Origin: Bradysia coprophila
Lineage: Eukaryota > Arthropoda > Insecta > Diptera > Sciaridae
Assembly: GCF_014529535.1 (NCBI RefSeq)
Contig: NC_050735.1
Span: forward strand, 3,596,001-3,660,000
Direction of reading: 5' to 3'
Length of the DNA stretch: 64,000 bases
Under the pieces are notes generated by a model, which ran no database searches, was not told where the DNA came from, and saw only the letters and a list, made by a program, of their open reading frames with translations. The position numbers and the translations under genes are program-made. Each line of letters starts with the position of its first letter. The first letter of the stretch is position 1. Of the stretch, positions 36,059-47,249 are shown in pieces.

Positions 36059-37625
36059 ATTCATCGATAATTTTGGATTATTTTATTGCGTAACTCTAGA
36101 CTTAACACAGGAGGGATATTGTAGCGAAAGTGCCTTAAATCAACCGTCCAAAGCAGGTACAAATGTAATTTTTCATGCAAAGAGCTGAAAACCCACGAAA
36201 AAAATTTAAATTCAAAGCCCTCATTTTCGGCCACAAAGTATGTTCATTCACATTTCGACATAGATGCTACAATTATAAGTAAAACACCTTCGGATATCAC
36301 AATTCGGATTGTATTGGGCTTTTCATTGCGACCAATAATCTATTATGATTGTCTGATTGCTGATTGTCTTCACCGTACTTATACGAAAGTATGTAAAAGA
36401 GGTATATGAACCACCCCCATCCGAAAGGCTTTTGGAGAGCCACTTTACCGTTACTTTCTTACGAAAATACAATGATATACAATACAATGATGTGTTAGAA
36501 CTAAGAACCACAGCTGACTTTCCGGAACGATGAACATCTTGAATAAGGATCATCAAATGTTTACTGTTTTCGGTGAAGCTAACTTTACTGTTAATTCCAC
36601 TTGATTCGAAGGAAACTTCAATTCCAGGTACCATGCCATCTCACGAGTGTAACTCTATGGATCCCACAGTCTTTGCAAAATAAACCAACTAAACACAGAC
36701 TATGTACGATGTTTTTGCTACACTGATATGAGTGAACGTCTTATTTATAAGATAGTATTATTATTATTATTTATTACCCAAATGACGTCATAGAATACGC
36801 ACTGTTACGTTGTTCGCTTTACAAAGAGTGTGGCCGGTGGCCTAGGTGGTGAAGTCAGATAAAGGAATAGTTATTTGCATCACTTAGATTGAAACCACGA
36901 AATTACAGTATACGTGTGAATTCGTATACCGAGAGAATAATTTTTGCATGAGTATATATGTGTCGTCGAGACGAAGGCGAGACGCAACATTTTTTATTTT
37001 TATTTATTTCTGAACCAACGGCAAAAAGCTAACATACATACGTATGCAAAAATAATTCTCGTGTGATACGAATTCACACACATACTGTGATTGAGTGGTT
37101 TCAATCCTGTGATGCACAAAATTTTACACTCGTCACACCATGAAATACACAAACAACAAAACCAAATACAAAGCATTTTTATCACATTGTTACACATCGT
37201 TCAAGGTTAAACTTAAATGTATAGAAGAAGAATAAAAATAAAGACGAAACCGAAAATACGCGATACAAAGCCGAACGAGTTGATCGTTCGATGTGCATCA
37301 CACTACTCGTTGATAAATTTCTCTATTTGACGAATAACATAAACAAACTCCACCATTAAGCAAAACATTGTCTGAATCCCTAGACCTGTTTGCAAGGTCT
37401 GCTGAGAGAGAACTAAAAAAGTGTGGTTTCCGATAACTTTTGACGCGTGATATTCAGTGTTTTCATGGTTTGGCGAGTGTAAAAAACTTTGTACATCTAA
37501 ATAGTTAAGACTGTAATATCACTTAAAGTGTAAATTACTGGACCACATCAATTGAACATTTAATGTACATTCGGTGTACATTTCGTGTGACGAATCTGCA
37601 CCGAAAAAATGTGAAAAACATCCCG
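36059..37625. other. Intergenic with a tRNA-SINE-like segment
   Basis: No gene. At about 36829-36910, 'ggccggtggcctaggtggt' resembles a tRNA-type box A region, with 'gattgaaaccac' further on. Arms at 36877-36950 and 37043-37115 form an inverted repeat (GCATCAC...GTGATGC). It is either a SINE remnant or a MITE, with low confidence. Confidence 0.35.
36877..37115. mobile_element. Inverted-repeat element with GCATCAC ends
   Basis: Left arm 'gcatcacttagattgaaacc' and right arm the approximate complement of 'gcatcacaggattgaaacc', then ~45 bp more of arm homology ('gtgtgaattcgtat', 'gagaataatttttgcat'). Non-coding. No clear duplication. Confidence 0.55.
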
Positions 37626-38102
37626 CTAGGCGCAGGGGCTATTTAGTTGTATTAATTTGCCAAAATTCGCCGAAATTCGCCAAAATTCGCCAAAATTCGT
37701 CGAAATTCGCCGAAATTCTCCCAAATTAAAAAATTCAAATTTTGAAAATTTTCTTCCAAATTTATGTTTTTTGAAATATTTTGCTAGTTTTGTGATATAG
37801 CATAATAAAAATATGCAAGAATCTACCAAATTCACAAATATATATGTAAAATTCACAAATTTAGGACATTTTTCATCGTTTTTCCAAAAAAAAGCCATCA
37901 TGGCTTCCCGGTTAAAAATAGATTTCTAGAATGTCTTGGCCAAAAATATGTAACTAAGCTCTACGATTCTTTGAAATTTCTTAAAATCATGTATAAATTC
38001 ACAAAAAATCGCCAAAATTCGTCAAAATTCGCCAAAATTCGTCAAATTCTCCAAATTCGCCAAAATTCGCTGAAAATTCAACTAAATAGCCACTGCGGCT
38101 AG
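37626..38102. mobile_element. TIR element with AAAATTCGCC arrays
   Basis: Inverted ends around CAGGGGCTATTTAGTTG and CAGTGGCTATTTAGTTG. The match can be extended outward to CTAG, so the exact boundary is uncertain and no duplication is resolved. Arrays of the 10-bp unit AAAATTCGCC follow each end and run in the same direction at both. No coding capacity. hAT-like by its CAGNGG start. Confidence 0.7.
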
Positions 38103-38174
38103 TATGAAAAAATACGCATTAAATGTTCGGAATCGGAAGTCAAAGGACATTTGGTGTGATCAGCCCGTTTTCCA

Positions 38175-39160
38175 ATGGCAATTTATGTACACTTCGTGGA
38201 CAAATTGTTAACTGGCAATATAGCCAACTTAAGTTACCTGAAAATACGAAATTTTGCTTTTTTACATAGAAGAAGCCCTTTACTAAATCAATTTTTACAC
38301 GAAACTTACCGACAAGATGATTTGGTGCACGTTGAGGCTGAAGAACAGAGGTGTCACAGGTTCAGAGAGTTACCTGAGGAGTCGTTACGACCATTACAGA
38401 GTGCATGGGAAAATTTTGAAGTAACCCAAAAATTCGAAGCAATACATTCATGGCCGAAAGAGAAAATTGACAAGGCGCGTTTGTTGGCAAATTCATCTGA
38501 AGAATCGGCTGATTGGCTTCAAGCTTTACCATCACTGCAACTTGGTACACATTTAAACAACGACGAATTTAGAGTGGCTGTCGCATTATGTCTTGGCTCG
38601 CCAATAGTACAGCCCCATAAATGTGTTTGTGGAACAAAAGTAGACAAATATGGTAGGCATGGTTTATCTTGCTCCAAAGCTTTAGGAACACTACCACGAC
38701 ATCGAGACTTCAATAACTTAATGCAACGAAGATTGAAATCAGCAGAAGTTCCTTGTTTACTCGAACCACCAGGATGTTCAAGACCCGACGGGAAGAAACC
38801 TGATGGGCTCATTCTTATATCTTGGACCAAAGGAAAATAACTTTGGGACTATACTTGTGCTGATACGTTTGCATCGTCTTATATCAATCGAATCTCAAAA
38901 GAATAAGGTCGGGCAGCAAAACACGCGGAAGAAAAAAAAGTACGAACACTACGTCGATTTGCGAGAACAATTTATTTTCATTCCAGTAGCCACAGGGACA
39001 TCCGGTGTGTTTGGCAAAGAAGCAATTAAACTAATAAAATCAATTGGAAGCAAGATCGCGGAAACTACTCATGAGAAAAGAGCGACGAGTTTTATGTTCC
39101 AACGATTAGCAATCTCAATTTAGCGTGGAAATGCAGCATCGATTCTTCGTGTTCGTCGAT
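38175..39160 (+). pseudogene. Retroelement C-terminal fragment (zinc knuckle and nuclease-like), decayed
   Basis: The frame at 38175-38840 encodes a protein resembling the C-terminal part of a retroelement polyprotein known to me from many invertebrate genomes. It has ADWLQALP, then a CxCG...HGLSC zinc-binding knuckle, then RHRDFN and PDGKKPDG, which resemble a restriction-like nuclease signature. Downstream homology continues (WDYTCADTFASSYINR, then FIPVATGTSGVFGKEA) but only by changing frame, with an in-frame TAA, and it shifts again at about 39120. At least two frameshifts and one stop make it dead. The RT core is not adjacent. A different fragment of this family lies at 46.1 kb. Confidence 0.7.
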
Positions 39161-39565
39161 TCTTCGTAAAAATCTTGTTTCGGAAAATTTTGTAGTTTAG
39201 GACTTGCGTCACGCCCGCTTACTAACGTGCGGGCATGATATCTATATACCACATCATCAAATGTGCCAGTGCCTATATTCGCGAAAATATTTTCTCAATT
39301 TTCACATATTTCTTGAATTTTCACAAATTTTCATAAATTTTCATGAATTTTCACAAAATTTCATGAATTTTCACAAAATTTCACAAATTTTCATGAATTT
39401 TCATGAAATTTTTCGATAATTCAGGAAAAACGAATAAACAGTGTTTGTGTTATTGGTTTCGTCCTTAGACTAGACTAACTGTTAAGCTTCAGTTCTAAGT
39501 AGAACAATTTCGTTGCAACTGTCGAAACAGTTTTAGAAAGTTAATTTGTCGCGAAATAAGTTAAC

Positions 39566-40677
39566 ATGGACGAGGACGGTAGTGAAGAAGAAAATTCGAT
39601 CTTAAATTGTTTCGGTGATGATTTTTTTGATAAACTTGGGGACGATTTGAAGATTAAAATCCCGGTAAATTTGAAAAATATTTTAATGATCGACGACATC
39701 GACTGTGCCGACGTTTTATCGAGAGTTGACGACGAAGCTATCGCTCGCATCGAAACTTTTATGCAAGATAAATTCTCCATTTCCATGGTCGTTGGTGATA
39801 AGCCCCAAATTCGTGACTATCTTGGAAAATATGTGTCCTGGCAAAAAAATTTGGTTTTTCGAGCGGTCATAAAATAATCCTGATGATGATCGTCGAACAT
39901 TGTGCCAAGAAATTGGGCATCGTTTCGCCTTTTGAAAAAACCCTCCCACCGGCTATCATTCCTGACGAGGTAGAGACTGCAGCTGCAAATGCCAATAAAA
40001 ATAATAGCTCGGAAGAGGACGCAGCAACAAAGAAGAAACTGGTAAATTTGCTATTTCAATCGATATTTGGATGGTTAAAAAATAAACCGCGTTTTGCTGA
40101 GGTACTATTTTACATACCCGTAAAAACAATTATAAGAAATTTACCTAAAACAAAAATATTTTAAAGATTCCCCGCGAGGAGTTACATTTTCAAATAGTGG
40201 AGGAGAGTTATCAATGGACAAATGGCAAATTGAAATGCATTGTAAAGTGCCCGTTCGTTTGTTGCAATGAAAAGCACACAGTCTCGTACAAAGGCTACAA
40301 GCCCTCCTACAAACCGAAAAAAAACAGCAAACGACCAATCCCACACACAGCCAAAATGGAGCCTCTACACCGTAGAGAAACACATTTCTCTACGACATGG
40401 TCAAGAAATTCCGACTGGCGCTGGAGAACCAAACAATGAAACTTCATCCGATTTAAACAACAACGAAAATCTGAATGAAGATTCGGCAAGTGTAATTGAA
40501 ATCCACAACAGCGAAAATCTGAATGAAGATTCGGCAAGTGGAATTGAAATCGACATGACAGCAAACGCTGATCTTCCTCTTGTTCATATGGAGCACAACT
40601 CACGACGTTCGTCGAAAAAGCGGGCTCTTCTTAATATCACGCAACAACGTGTAAAACGCACACGATATCAAAAATAA
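39566..40677 (+). pseudogene. Broken TE-borne accessory protein (acidic, zinc-knuckle-like)
   Basis: Four frames have to be stitched. 39566-39877 gives an acidic N-terminus and a helical segment (NLKNILMIDDIDCADVLSRV). A frameshift near 39850 leads to SSGHKIILMMIVEHC, and the frame to 40164 ends in IIRNLPKTKIF. A third stretch (about 40170-40400) has KCIVKCPFVCCNEKHT, a Cys/His cluster. A fourth, to 40677, has a repeated ENLNEDSAS segment and a basic tail (SSKKRALL...KRTRYQK). I recall similar uncharacterised proteins with an F-x-x-GH-K block in other insect repeats. No DDE or hATC motif is visible, so this is not a usual transposase. Confidence 0.6.
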
Positions 40678-40785
40678 AATCAAAAAGCAAACTTGTGTTT
40701 TGGAAAATTGCAAAACTCTTTCATCAGAATCAATATTTCCATAATTTTCAACTCAAGATTTTAGAGATTTTCAAAGGGGTAGTAA

Positions 40786-40903
40786 ATGGTCACGCCAGAA
40801 TCGGTCATTTTCTGTTATACCTCAAGATCTGAGGTTTTGATTCAAAAACCTAGGATTGTGCGTTATAACCGAAAATAACCGATTCTGGCGTGACTATGAA
40901 ACA
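40786..40903. mobile_element. Hairpin MITE GGTCACGCCAGAATCGGT
   Basis: 'ggtcacgccagaatcggtca' and its approximate complement 'accgattctggcgtgact' enclose about 75 bp. It sits inside the 39267-41133 element. Non-coding. Confidence 0.6.
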
Positions 40904-41141
40904 TCAACTCGAAAACTGACAAACGGCCAGAAATTGTTCCAAAGAAAGTACCAGTATTTCATGAATTTTCACAAATTTCATGAATTTTCACGAATTTCAT
41001 GAATTTTCACAAATTTCATGAATTTTCACAAATTTCATGAATTTTCGTGAATTTTCTCAAATTTTCATAATTTTCTAGAATTTTCTCAAATTTTCACAAT
41101 TTTCTTGAAATATTTTCGCGAATATAGGCACTGAAATGTGC

Positions 41142-42735
41142 ATCTCATTTATTTTCACTGGTAACCTTCTCGTTTATAAATCAGCAGCAAAGCTGAATTT
41201 AGGTTCAGCGAGCGATGGTTTACTCCGCTGCCGTAATTCGGAAGAAAAAATATTTTTTTGTTGAAACAATCTCCCGCAAAATTGGCCACAAATAATTTTC
41301 AGAAAAAACAATCTACGAAAATAATTTGGATAAAAAACAATCTCTGTCGAAATCGTCAAAATGGTGCAAATCCAATATTTGTCATGTAAATATATTGGTC
41401 ATCGGGTTCGGTTCATTCTGTATAGATACATGCTATTCATCCTACCCGTGTTTAGATTAAGACATAACTCAGAACTCACTTGCGACAGATCGCTAACAAT
41501 TCCAGATTGTTTTTCATGAAATTTAATGGTCGATTTTTCGAGAGATTGTTTTTTTAACATCCAAATTTTGCTTTTTATGAAATTACGGCAGTCTTAATAT
41601 GAGTCTCCTATATTGTCTACTAAAAAGCGCTGAAAAGGTTATTGCCAACCTCTTGTATTGAATAATTATGAATTCCGGCAATTGCTTCGCTCTGGCAAAG
41701 ATCACACTCGTTCAAAAATTCTCTTGAAGACTCACTTTTCTGCTTGAACTTTCACTTTTCCGAATGAAATTATAACAAAATATTTTCAAATCTTGCGATT
41801 TTGGAAGCCTCTGAAACTTAACTTCGAAATTTCGATCTCATTTGAAAACTAGAATCGTTTATAAATGTTTTATCGCAAATAATTTTTTTTTGTTTTTGTT
41901 TTAAAGATGACAAACTATTTTATATAAGGTAGGCAATGTTTGGCAGACAAAGCAACGTGATGTAAATAGTTCAAAGTAATCGATCAATTAGGATTGTTTT
42001 GATACTCACGAATGCACTTGTGCCTTCTTGAATACTTTATTCTGGAAGTGTTACGTCCTCGTGCAGAAAATGTACTTGTAACAACGATATTCCGGATGTA
42101 TAGGCAATAAAACAGCATACAGCCGTCGGCTCGGATATGCAATCTCTACACTTGCCAAAATAACAGTTTCCAAAGTTTGGTCCTTAAAACTACACTTGTG
42201 AGTTCGGCATGTATCACAAACTTGTAATCAATCATGTAATGAAATACCTCCTCAACATCCAATTCAATCACGGCAGAGTAAAATAAACCATTTTCGAAAC
42301 GTCAAATAAGGGACCTAATACACTGTATGAAAATGAACTCAAATGAACACTGACATAAATTGAAAAATTTAATTCGTAAAATATATATAGGGCTATTAGA
42401 TTTTATTCAGGTCCCTAGCCAAATCAGCGCTCCTACCTGGTTAACTCTACTCTGTCGTGAATGCAATCTACTATTACACTGTTGTTTTTTTTTTTCATGT
42501 CAAACTGTTCAACTAAAGTTCCTTAACTTCGACAGCAAAGAGTATAGAATAAAATTCATTCAAAGCTTCGCTACTCTCGCTACTAATGTGCATCTCAGAA
42601 TCGTGGATGCCAAAAGGAAGATAACACAGAAGTTACTGTAATTTTTTTATATTCAACCTGCAGAGTTTGTTTTATAGTCGCCATTAAAAATCGAAAGGCT
42701 GTTTCCGTTTCAGATTCAGATAAATTTATTAACAT
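41142..42735. other. Intergenic, nothing recognised
   Basis: AT-rich DNA between the hAT-like element and the 3' end of EEPAA-repeat gene 2. No supportable gene or repeat. Confidence 0.4.
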
Positions 42736-42742
42736 CTACTTT

Positions 42743-43520
42743 TTATTTTGCGGCTGGTTCTTCGGCTGCTGGTTCTTCGGCTGCTGGTTCTTCGGCTGCT
42801 GGTTCTTCGGCTGCTGGTTCTTCTGCTGCTGGTTCTTCGGCTGCTGGTTCTTCAGCTGCTGGTTCTTCAGCTGCTGGTTCTTCAGCTGCTGGTTCTTCAG
42901 CTGCTGGTTCTTCAGCTGCTGGTTCTTCAGCTGCTGGTTCTTCGGCTGCTGGTTCTTCGGCTGCTGGTTCTTCCGCTGCTGGTTCTTCGGCTGCTGGTTC
43001 TTCGGCTGCTGGTTCTTCGGCTGCTGGTTCTTCGGCTGCTGGTTCTTCGGCTGCTGGTTCTTCGGCTGCTGGTTCTTCGGCTGCTGGTTCTTCGGCTGCT
43101 GGTTCTTCCGCTGCTGGTTCTTCCGCTGCTGGTTCTTCTGCAGCTGGTTCTTCTGCTGCTGGTTCTTCGGCAGCTGGTTCTTCGGCTGCTGATTCTTCAG
43201 CACCTGTTTCTTCGGCACCTGTTTCTTCGGCACCTGTTTCTTCGGCAGCTGGTTCTTCGCCTGCTGTTTCTTCGTCTGTCTTACCAAGTAAAGAATTCAA
43301 AAAAGCTGTAAGACCTCTCAAGATGTTTATTGGGTTTTTATCGCTATTTCCTGGTCCTCCATTTTCACCATCTTCTTGTTGACCCACTCGTCTACCAGGT
43401 CTTACAGGGATGAAAGCAGTCTAACCAAATAAATTGTGTTAACAAGTTGATTTAAAAAAATGGTTTGGCAAAACTTACTGTAGCTGCGACAATGCATAGT
43501 AGTACAAGAATGCTTTTCAT
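42743..43520 (-). CDS. Secreted acidic EEPAA-repeat protein 2
   Basis: Exons 43520-43479 and 43420-42743, intron 58 nt, 239 aa. Same plan as the copy at 34205: signal peptide [25 protein letters not shown], then [17 protein letters not shown]-terminal run of 35 five-residue units follows; the first six vary (EETAG, EETGA, EESAA) and the rest are EEPAA, ending in Lys. Splice sites sit at the same codons as in copy 1, and AATAAA overlaps the stop here too. The two genes face each other tail to tail 7.8 kb apart. Function unknown. Confidence 0.88.
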
Positions 43521-43585
43521 TTTTCTTTTCTTTTAATCAGTTCGATATTAAACTTTAGTATGATTAAACTTCTAACTTGCAGCTC

Positions 43586-43593
43586 CTTTTATA
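43586..43593 (-). promoter_or_regulatory. TATA box of EEPAA-repeat gene 2
   Basis: TATAAAAG on the - strand, 66 nt upstream of the ATG, in a context (GTTAGAG-TATAAAAGGAG) shared with gene 1. Homology continues about 80 nt further upstream. Confidence 0.8.
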
Positions 43594-43609
43594 CTCTAAC
43601 GGAGTAACA

Positions 43610-44574
43610 AGACTGACGTAAAAATAAATATTTTCGACAACTGATTAAACAAAAAATATTTTACACAGACTTTGTATCTTAAAGTTTAATATTTTTTTCT
43701 TGTCATGGAAAGTTACAAAAACTGTCCATAATAAAAAATATTGTGCCAATAATTCACTAATATATGCTAGTTGTGACGAAGTTCAAATGATTGTTTAAAT
43801 ATTCACATTTTCATTTCTTTTGTAGTCTAAGAATTTCTAAGAATTCCGTTTAAAATTTAAAATTCGTTGAAACATCTGTAAAATTTTTGAGTTCAGTTTG
43901 AATAATAAAGGCTGAATTTAAAAGCAACATTGGAAACGATTTATTTTGTTAGAAAGGTTCAGATAATATTTTTCAGGTGTTTACCATCGTAATTACAAGT
44001 AAAGTGGTAGAATTAGGGTAGGATTTTCTCGCACACCATACAAAAGGCGGTTGTGTGAGACTCACCACAGAGGTGAATCTCGTACGGTGTGAGATTACCC
44101 TCATTTGGGGTGAATCTCGCACAAGTACAATGTTCGTTTTTTTTAATGTTCATTGGGAAGCAGAAAAGTGTGTGCGAGCTATTTGAAGGTTTTTGCAAAA
44201 CCATTTTTCAAGATAGCGGGACATCCTAACATTTTTTAAAAGGAGTTGTGATACCGGCCACATTTGATGCATTTGATGTGAGATACCGGAATCTCTTAAC
44301 ATTTTCTAAATGGAAAATGTTGAAGTATTTCCCTTTTTGTCGCACAAAATTTCTCACATAGCAATTCCAACTTGTGCGAAATTCACTTTTACAGCCTAAA
44401 AAATTAAACTTCGCACTTATGTCAGATTCATCTCTTGGAGGGTAATTTTACCAGTATGTTTTCAATGTCTCTAAAGGTCCAATGTATTTTCATGGTCAAT
44501 AGCCTTCCATCCTCAATAGCATTCATGTGAGAATAATATACACCTACAGTTAGAATAAATCAGTCAAAAAACTC
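43610..44574. other. Intergenic with GTGAATCTCGCAC repeats
   Basis: The conserved promoter homology of EEPAA gene 2 fades by about 43680. At 44030-44200 there are several 'gtgaatctcgcac'/'gtgtgagattc' strings in both orientations, perhaps a decayed MITE. No gene. Confidence 0.4.
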
Positions 44575-44578
44575 TTAA

Positions 44579-44802
44579 AGGGCAAATGTGACGCAAGTAA
44601 TTTTATCTTACTTACAAAATAGTTGATATCGCTAAGGGTAACGCATGGTGCGTCACACGCAAAAGTTTTATCACAAAAAATTGACCTTAAAATTTGTGAA
44701 AGAAAATTTTACAAAAAGCGTCACAAGTGGCAGATGTTGAGTAACCTCAGCGATGTCAGTTATTTTTTAAGTAAGATAAAGGCCTTGCGTCACATTTACC
44801 CT
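44579..44802. mobile_element. TTAA-flanked MITE, AGGGCAAATGTGACGC ends
   Basis: A 224-bp element with TTAA on both sides (44575-44578 and 44803-44806). Inverted ends AGGGCAAATGTGACGCAAG and AGGGTAAATGTGACGCAAG, and the arms extend about 40 bp. Non-coding. The TTAA target points to piggyBac or Kolobok mobilisation. Confidence 0.85.
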
Positions 44803-44899
44803 TTAAGGTTTTTTTGGTTTTTTTGTAAGTATGTCATTTCGACAACATCAAAAAACCTTATGGAAATTAAAAAATTATTGAGAAATCAGTCTGAATCTT

Positions 44900-45830
44900 A
44901 AAATCTAGAAACCAATTTTAGAACACCTCACTTATATCGAAAATAACCCAAATCCGTTGAAAAAACCGACGGAAATTAGGAAGTGCCAGAGGAATCATCT
45001 GTTATCCCAAAGTTTAGGAACCAACCTAGGAACATCTAACTCATGTCGAAAATAACTGAAATCCATAAAAAAAGTCCGATGGAACTTAGAAAGTGCTAGA
45101 GGAATCATCTGTCATCCCATAATTTAGGAGCTAACCTTGGAACACCTTATTTATATCAAAAATAACTCAAATCCATAAAAAAAATCCTATACACTCGCGG
45201 AATTCTGAAAACCGACACATTTTCAGTTTTGTGTTTCTTCAGTGTTTTGTGATTTTTGCATGTATTTTTAAAGGGAGAAATCAAGAACTCGTGTAAAATA
45301 CAAAAACAGAAAATATGTCGGTTTTCAGTTTTAGGAACCAACCTGACTCACCTCACTCATGTCGAAAATAACCCAAATTTATCAAATAAACCGATGGACT
45401 GTCATTTCGAAATTTAGGAACCAGCTTTGGAACACCTCACTCATGTCGAAAATAACCTAAATCCATCAAAAAAACAGATGGAAGTGCCAGAGGAATCAGT
45501 CTGAATCCCAAAATTTAAGAATCAACCTTGGAACACCTCACTCATGTCGAAAATAACCAAAATCCATCGAAAAATCCGATCGAAGTTAGGAAGTGCCAGA
45601 GGAATGATCTATCGTCCCAAAATTTAGGAACCAACCTTGGAACACCTCACTTATATCGAAAATAACCCAAATCCATCGAAAAACCATGGAAGTTAGGAAA
45701 TGCCAGAGGAATCATCTGCCATCCCAAAATTTTGGTACCACCCTCGGAACACCTCACTTATGTCGAAAATAACCCTAAACCATCAAAAAATCCGATAGAA
45801 GTTAGGAAATGCCAGAGGAATCCACACAAT
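44900..45830. repeat. ~105-bp minisatellite
   Basis: About eight imperfect tandem units, each with 'tttaggaaccaaccttgg', 'acacctcactcatgtcg', 'aaaataacccaaatccatc', 'gaagttaggaagtgccag' and 'aggaatcatctgtcatccc'. One unit is interrupted by a hairpin MITE at 45202-45333. Confidence 0.9.
45202..45333. mobile_element. Hairpin MITE CTGAAAACCGACA inside minisatellite
   Basis: 'ctgaaaaccgacacattttc' and its approximate complement flank about 65 bp. It interrupts the 105-bp repeat array. Non-coding. Confidence 0.65.
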
Positions 45831-46049
45831 TTCCAACAAGAAACACATCCAAAAACAACACATACCTTTCACCACATGACGTTCCATATCATGCACCAAA
45901 ATATACAATACACATACACATACAAATCGGCTTTTATATGACATTTGTATGGAGACTTTGGGGAGCTCCAGCTCCCAAGATATGGATTTTGTCCATTCTT
46001 ATTTTTGGGCCATTATTAGCCTATAACCAAAATTTCAGGAAAATCTATA

Positions 46050-46415
46050 GAAACGTTTAGGAGTTCGGTTGTAAAGGAAAATATCAATCAGTTTGAATTG
46101 GCCAATATTTGTACGGAGAATTCTGTGACCGCGAATCCGAAAAAACGTGTTGAAGCTAAAATCACAGATTTCGATGTTAAAGGTGCAATACAACTTCTCT
46201 CTGCGGAAGACTCTTTCGCTCCGATGAATCAGTACATGGTAGATGTTCTGCAATCGAAACATCCGCCACCTTCTCGTGTTTTGGATTTTCCATCACCTCC
46301 GAAAGATGAAGCTTGCCTTCAAGTAAGTGAAGTTGATGTAAAGTTTTTTATTATGTCGTTTGGTAGTGGTTCAGCTGCAGGTATGGATGGTTTTCAGATG
46401 CAGATGCAGGTATGG
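46050..46415 (+). pseudogene. Retroelement N-terminal RT fragment
   Basis: The frame includes RVEAKITDFDVKGAIQLLSAEDS, then FPSPPKDEACLQVSEVDVKFFIMSFGSGSAAGMDGFQ. This matches the stretch just before and into the first reverse-transcriptase motif of the same invertebrate retroelement family as 38175-39160; the SxxGxxxGxDG block is the landmark. It stops abruptly at a 'gcagatgcagatgcagg' repeat, with no further RT motif. A truncated, dead copy. Confidence 0.65.
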
Positions 46416-47079
46416 TCCCACTTGGAATTTTCCTGAATTTTCAAGTTATAAACAGACAAGCAGGCAGAATTCCATAGCTTTCGAATAGTAAACTTCGCTG
46501 CCAACTACTAATTTGATACTCAACTACCAGCGTGGTAGTTAACTGCCGAACATTTTATAAATACTTGTTTTTCACAATGCAGGCTGAAACTTCGAGAGCC
46601 TAATAGTCATTTATCACAATATGCGCGGTGTTCGTATGTCAAAATTACTTAACTAGAAGAATAATTACACTTCAGGTCTATGTTGTTGTCTCGTTTTCGC
46701 TTATGTAATAAATTTGAGTACACACTTGTCACTCTCCGTCTCGGCAAGCCTCAACTTCTTCATGACAAGTGATATATATATATGTTGTGTACCTGTTTTG
46801 GACACTTCGCTCGGCCTACAATCCGCGAAATTGTCTAAAATCAATCGTCCAAAGCAGGTACACATGTGCGTTTTCATGCAAAGGGCCGAAAACTCGAAAA
46901 AAAAATCAAAAATTGCCCACATTTTTGGCCCGAAGCATGAAAATGGAATTTATACGGGAATTGTAACAACACTGAAATAGTTATTTGTGTACTTAGTTTG
47001 GACGATGTATTTAAGCTGTTTTCGAGAAAATAGCTTAAAAACATCGTCCAAACGAAGTACTCAGAAAAGTTTTCATGTA

Positions 47080-47240
47080 GAAGCAACGCTCTTCAAGCAA
47101 AAGTGGTACTCTAAATAGGGTACTGAAATTTGACAGTGCTTCATACAAAATTTTACACTGTAAAAAGAGTGGGGATAAAATTGTATACAAAAAATAGTAC
47201 TCTATTTGACATCTCAAACGACATTGACAATGATCCACTG
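47080..47240. mobile_element. Dispersed MITE, TACTCTAAATAGAGTACT family
   Basis: 'cttcaagcaaaagtggtact', 'ctaaatagggtactgaaa', 'acactgtaaaaa' and 'tactctatttgacatct'. Related to copies at 1.7, 21.9 and 27.6 kb. Confidence 0.55.
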
Positions 47241-47249
47241 TAATGAGAT

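Larger units (their letters stand above)
39267..41133. mobile_element. hAT-like element carrying a decayed non-transposase gene
   Basis: Perfect 8-bp duplication AAATGTGC (39259-39266 and 41134-41141). Inverted ends begin CAGTGCCTATATTCGCGAAA and are identical for about 26 bp. Subterminal arrays of TTTTCATGAA/TTTTCACAAA run in the same direction at both ends (39296-39415 and 40958-41100). The interior (39566-40677) holds a broken coding sequence that does not look like a hAT transposase. A small hairpin repeat is nested at about 40786-40903. Confidence 0.88.

Noticed and set aside
38362..38830. Open frames on - opposite the retroelement fragment
   Set aside because: Shadows of the + strand frame, which has the recognisable motifs.
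42736..43311. Open frames in the other phases across the second array
   Set aside because: Same repeat artefact as at 34.3-34.9 kb.
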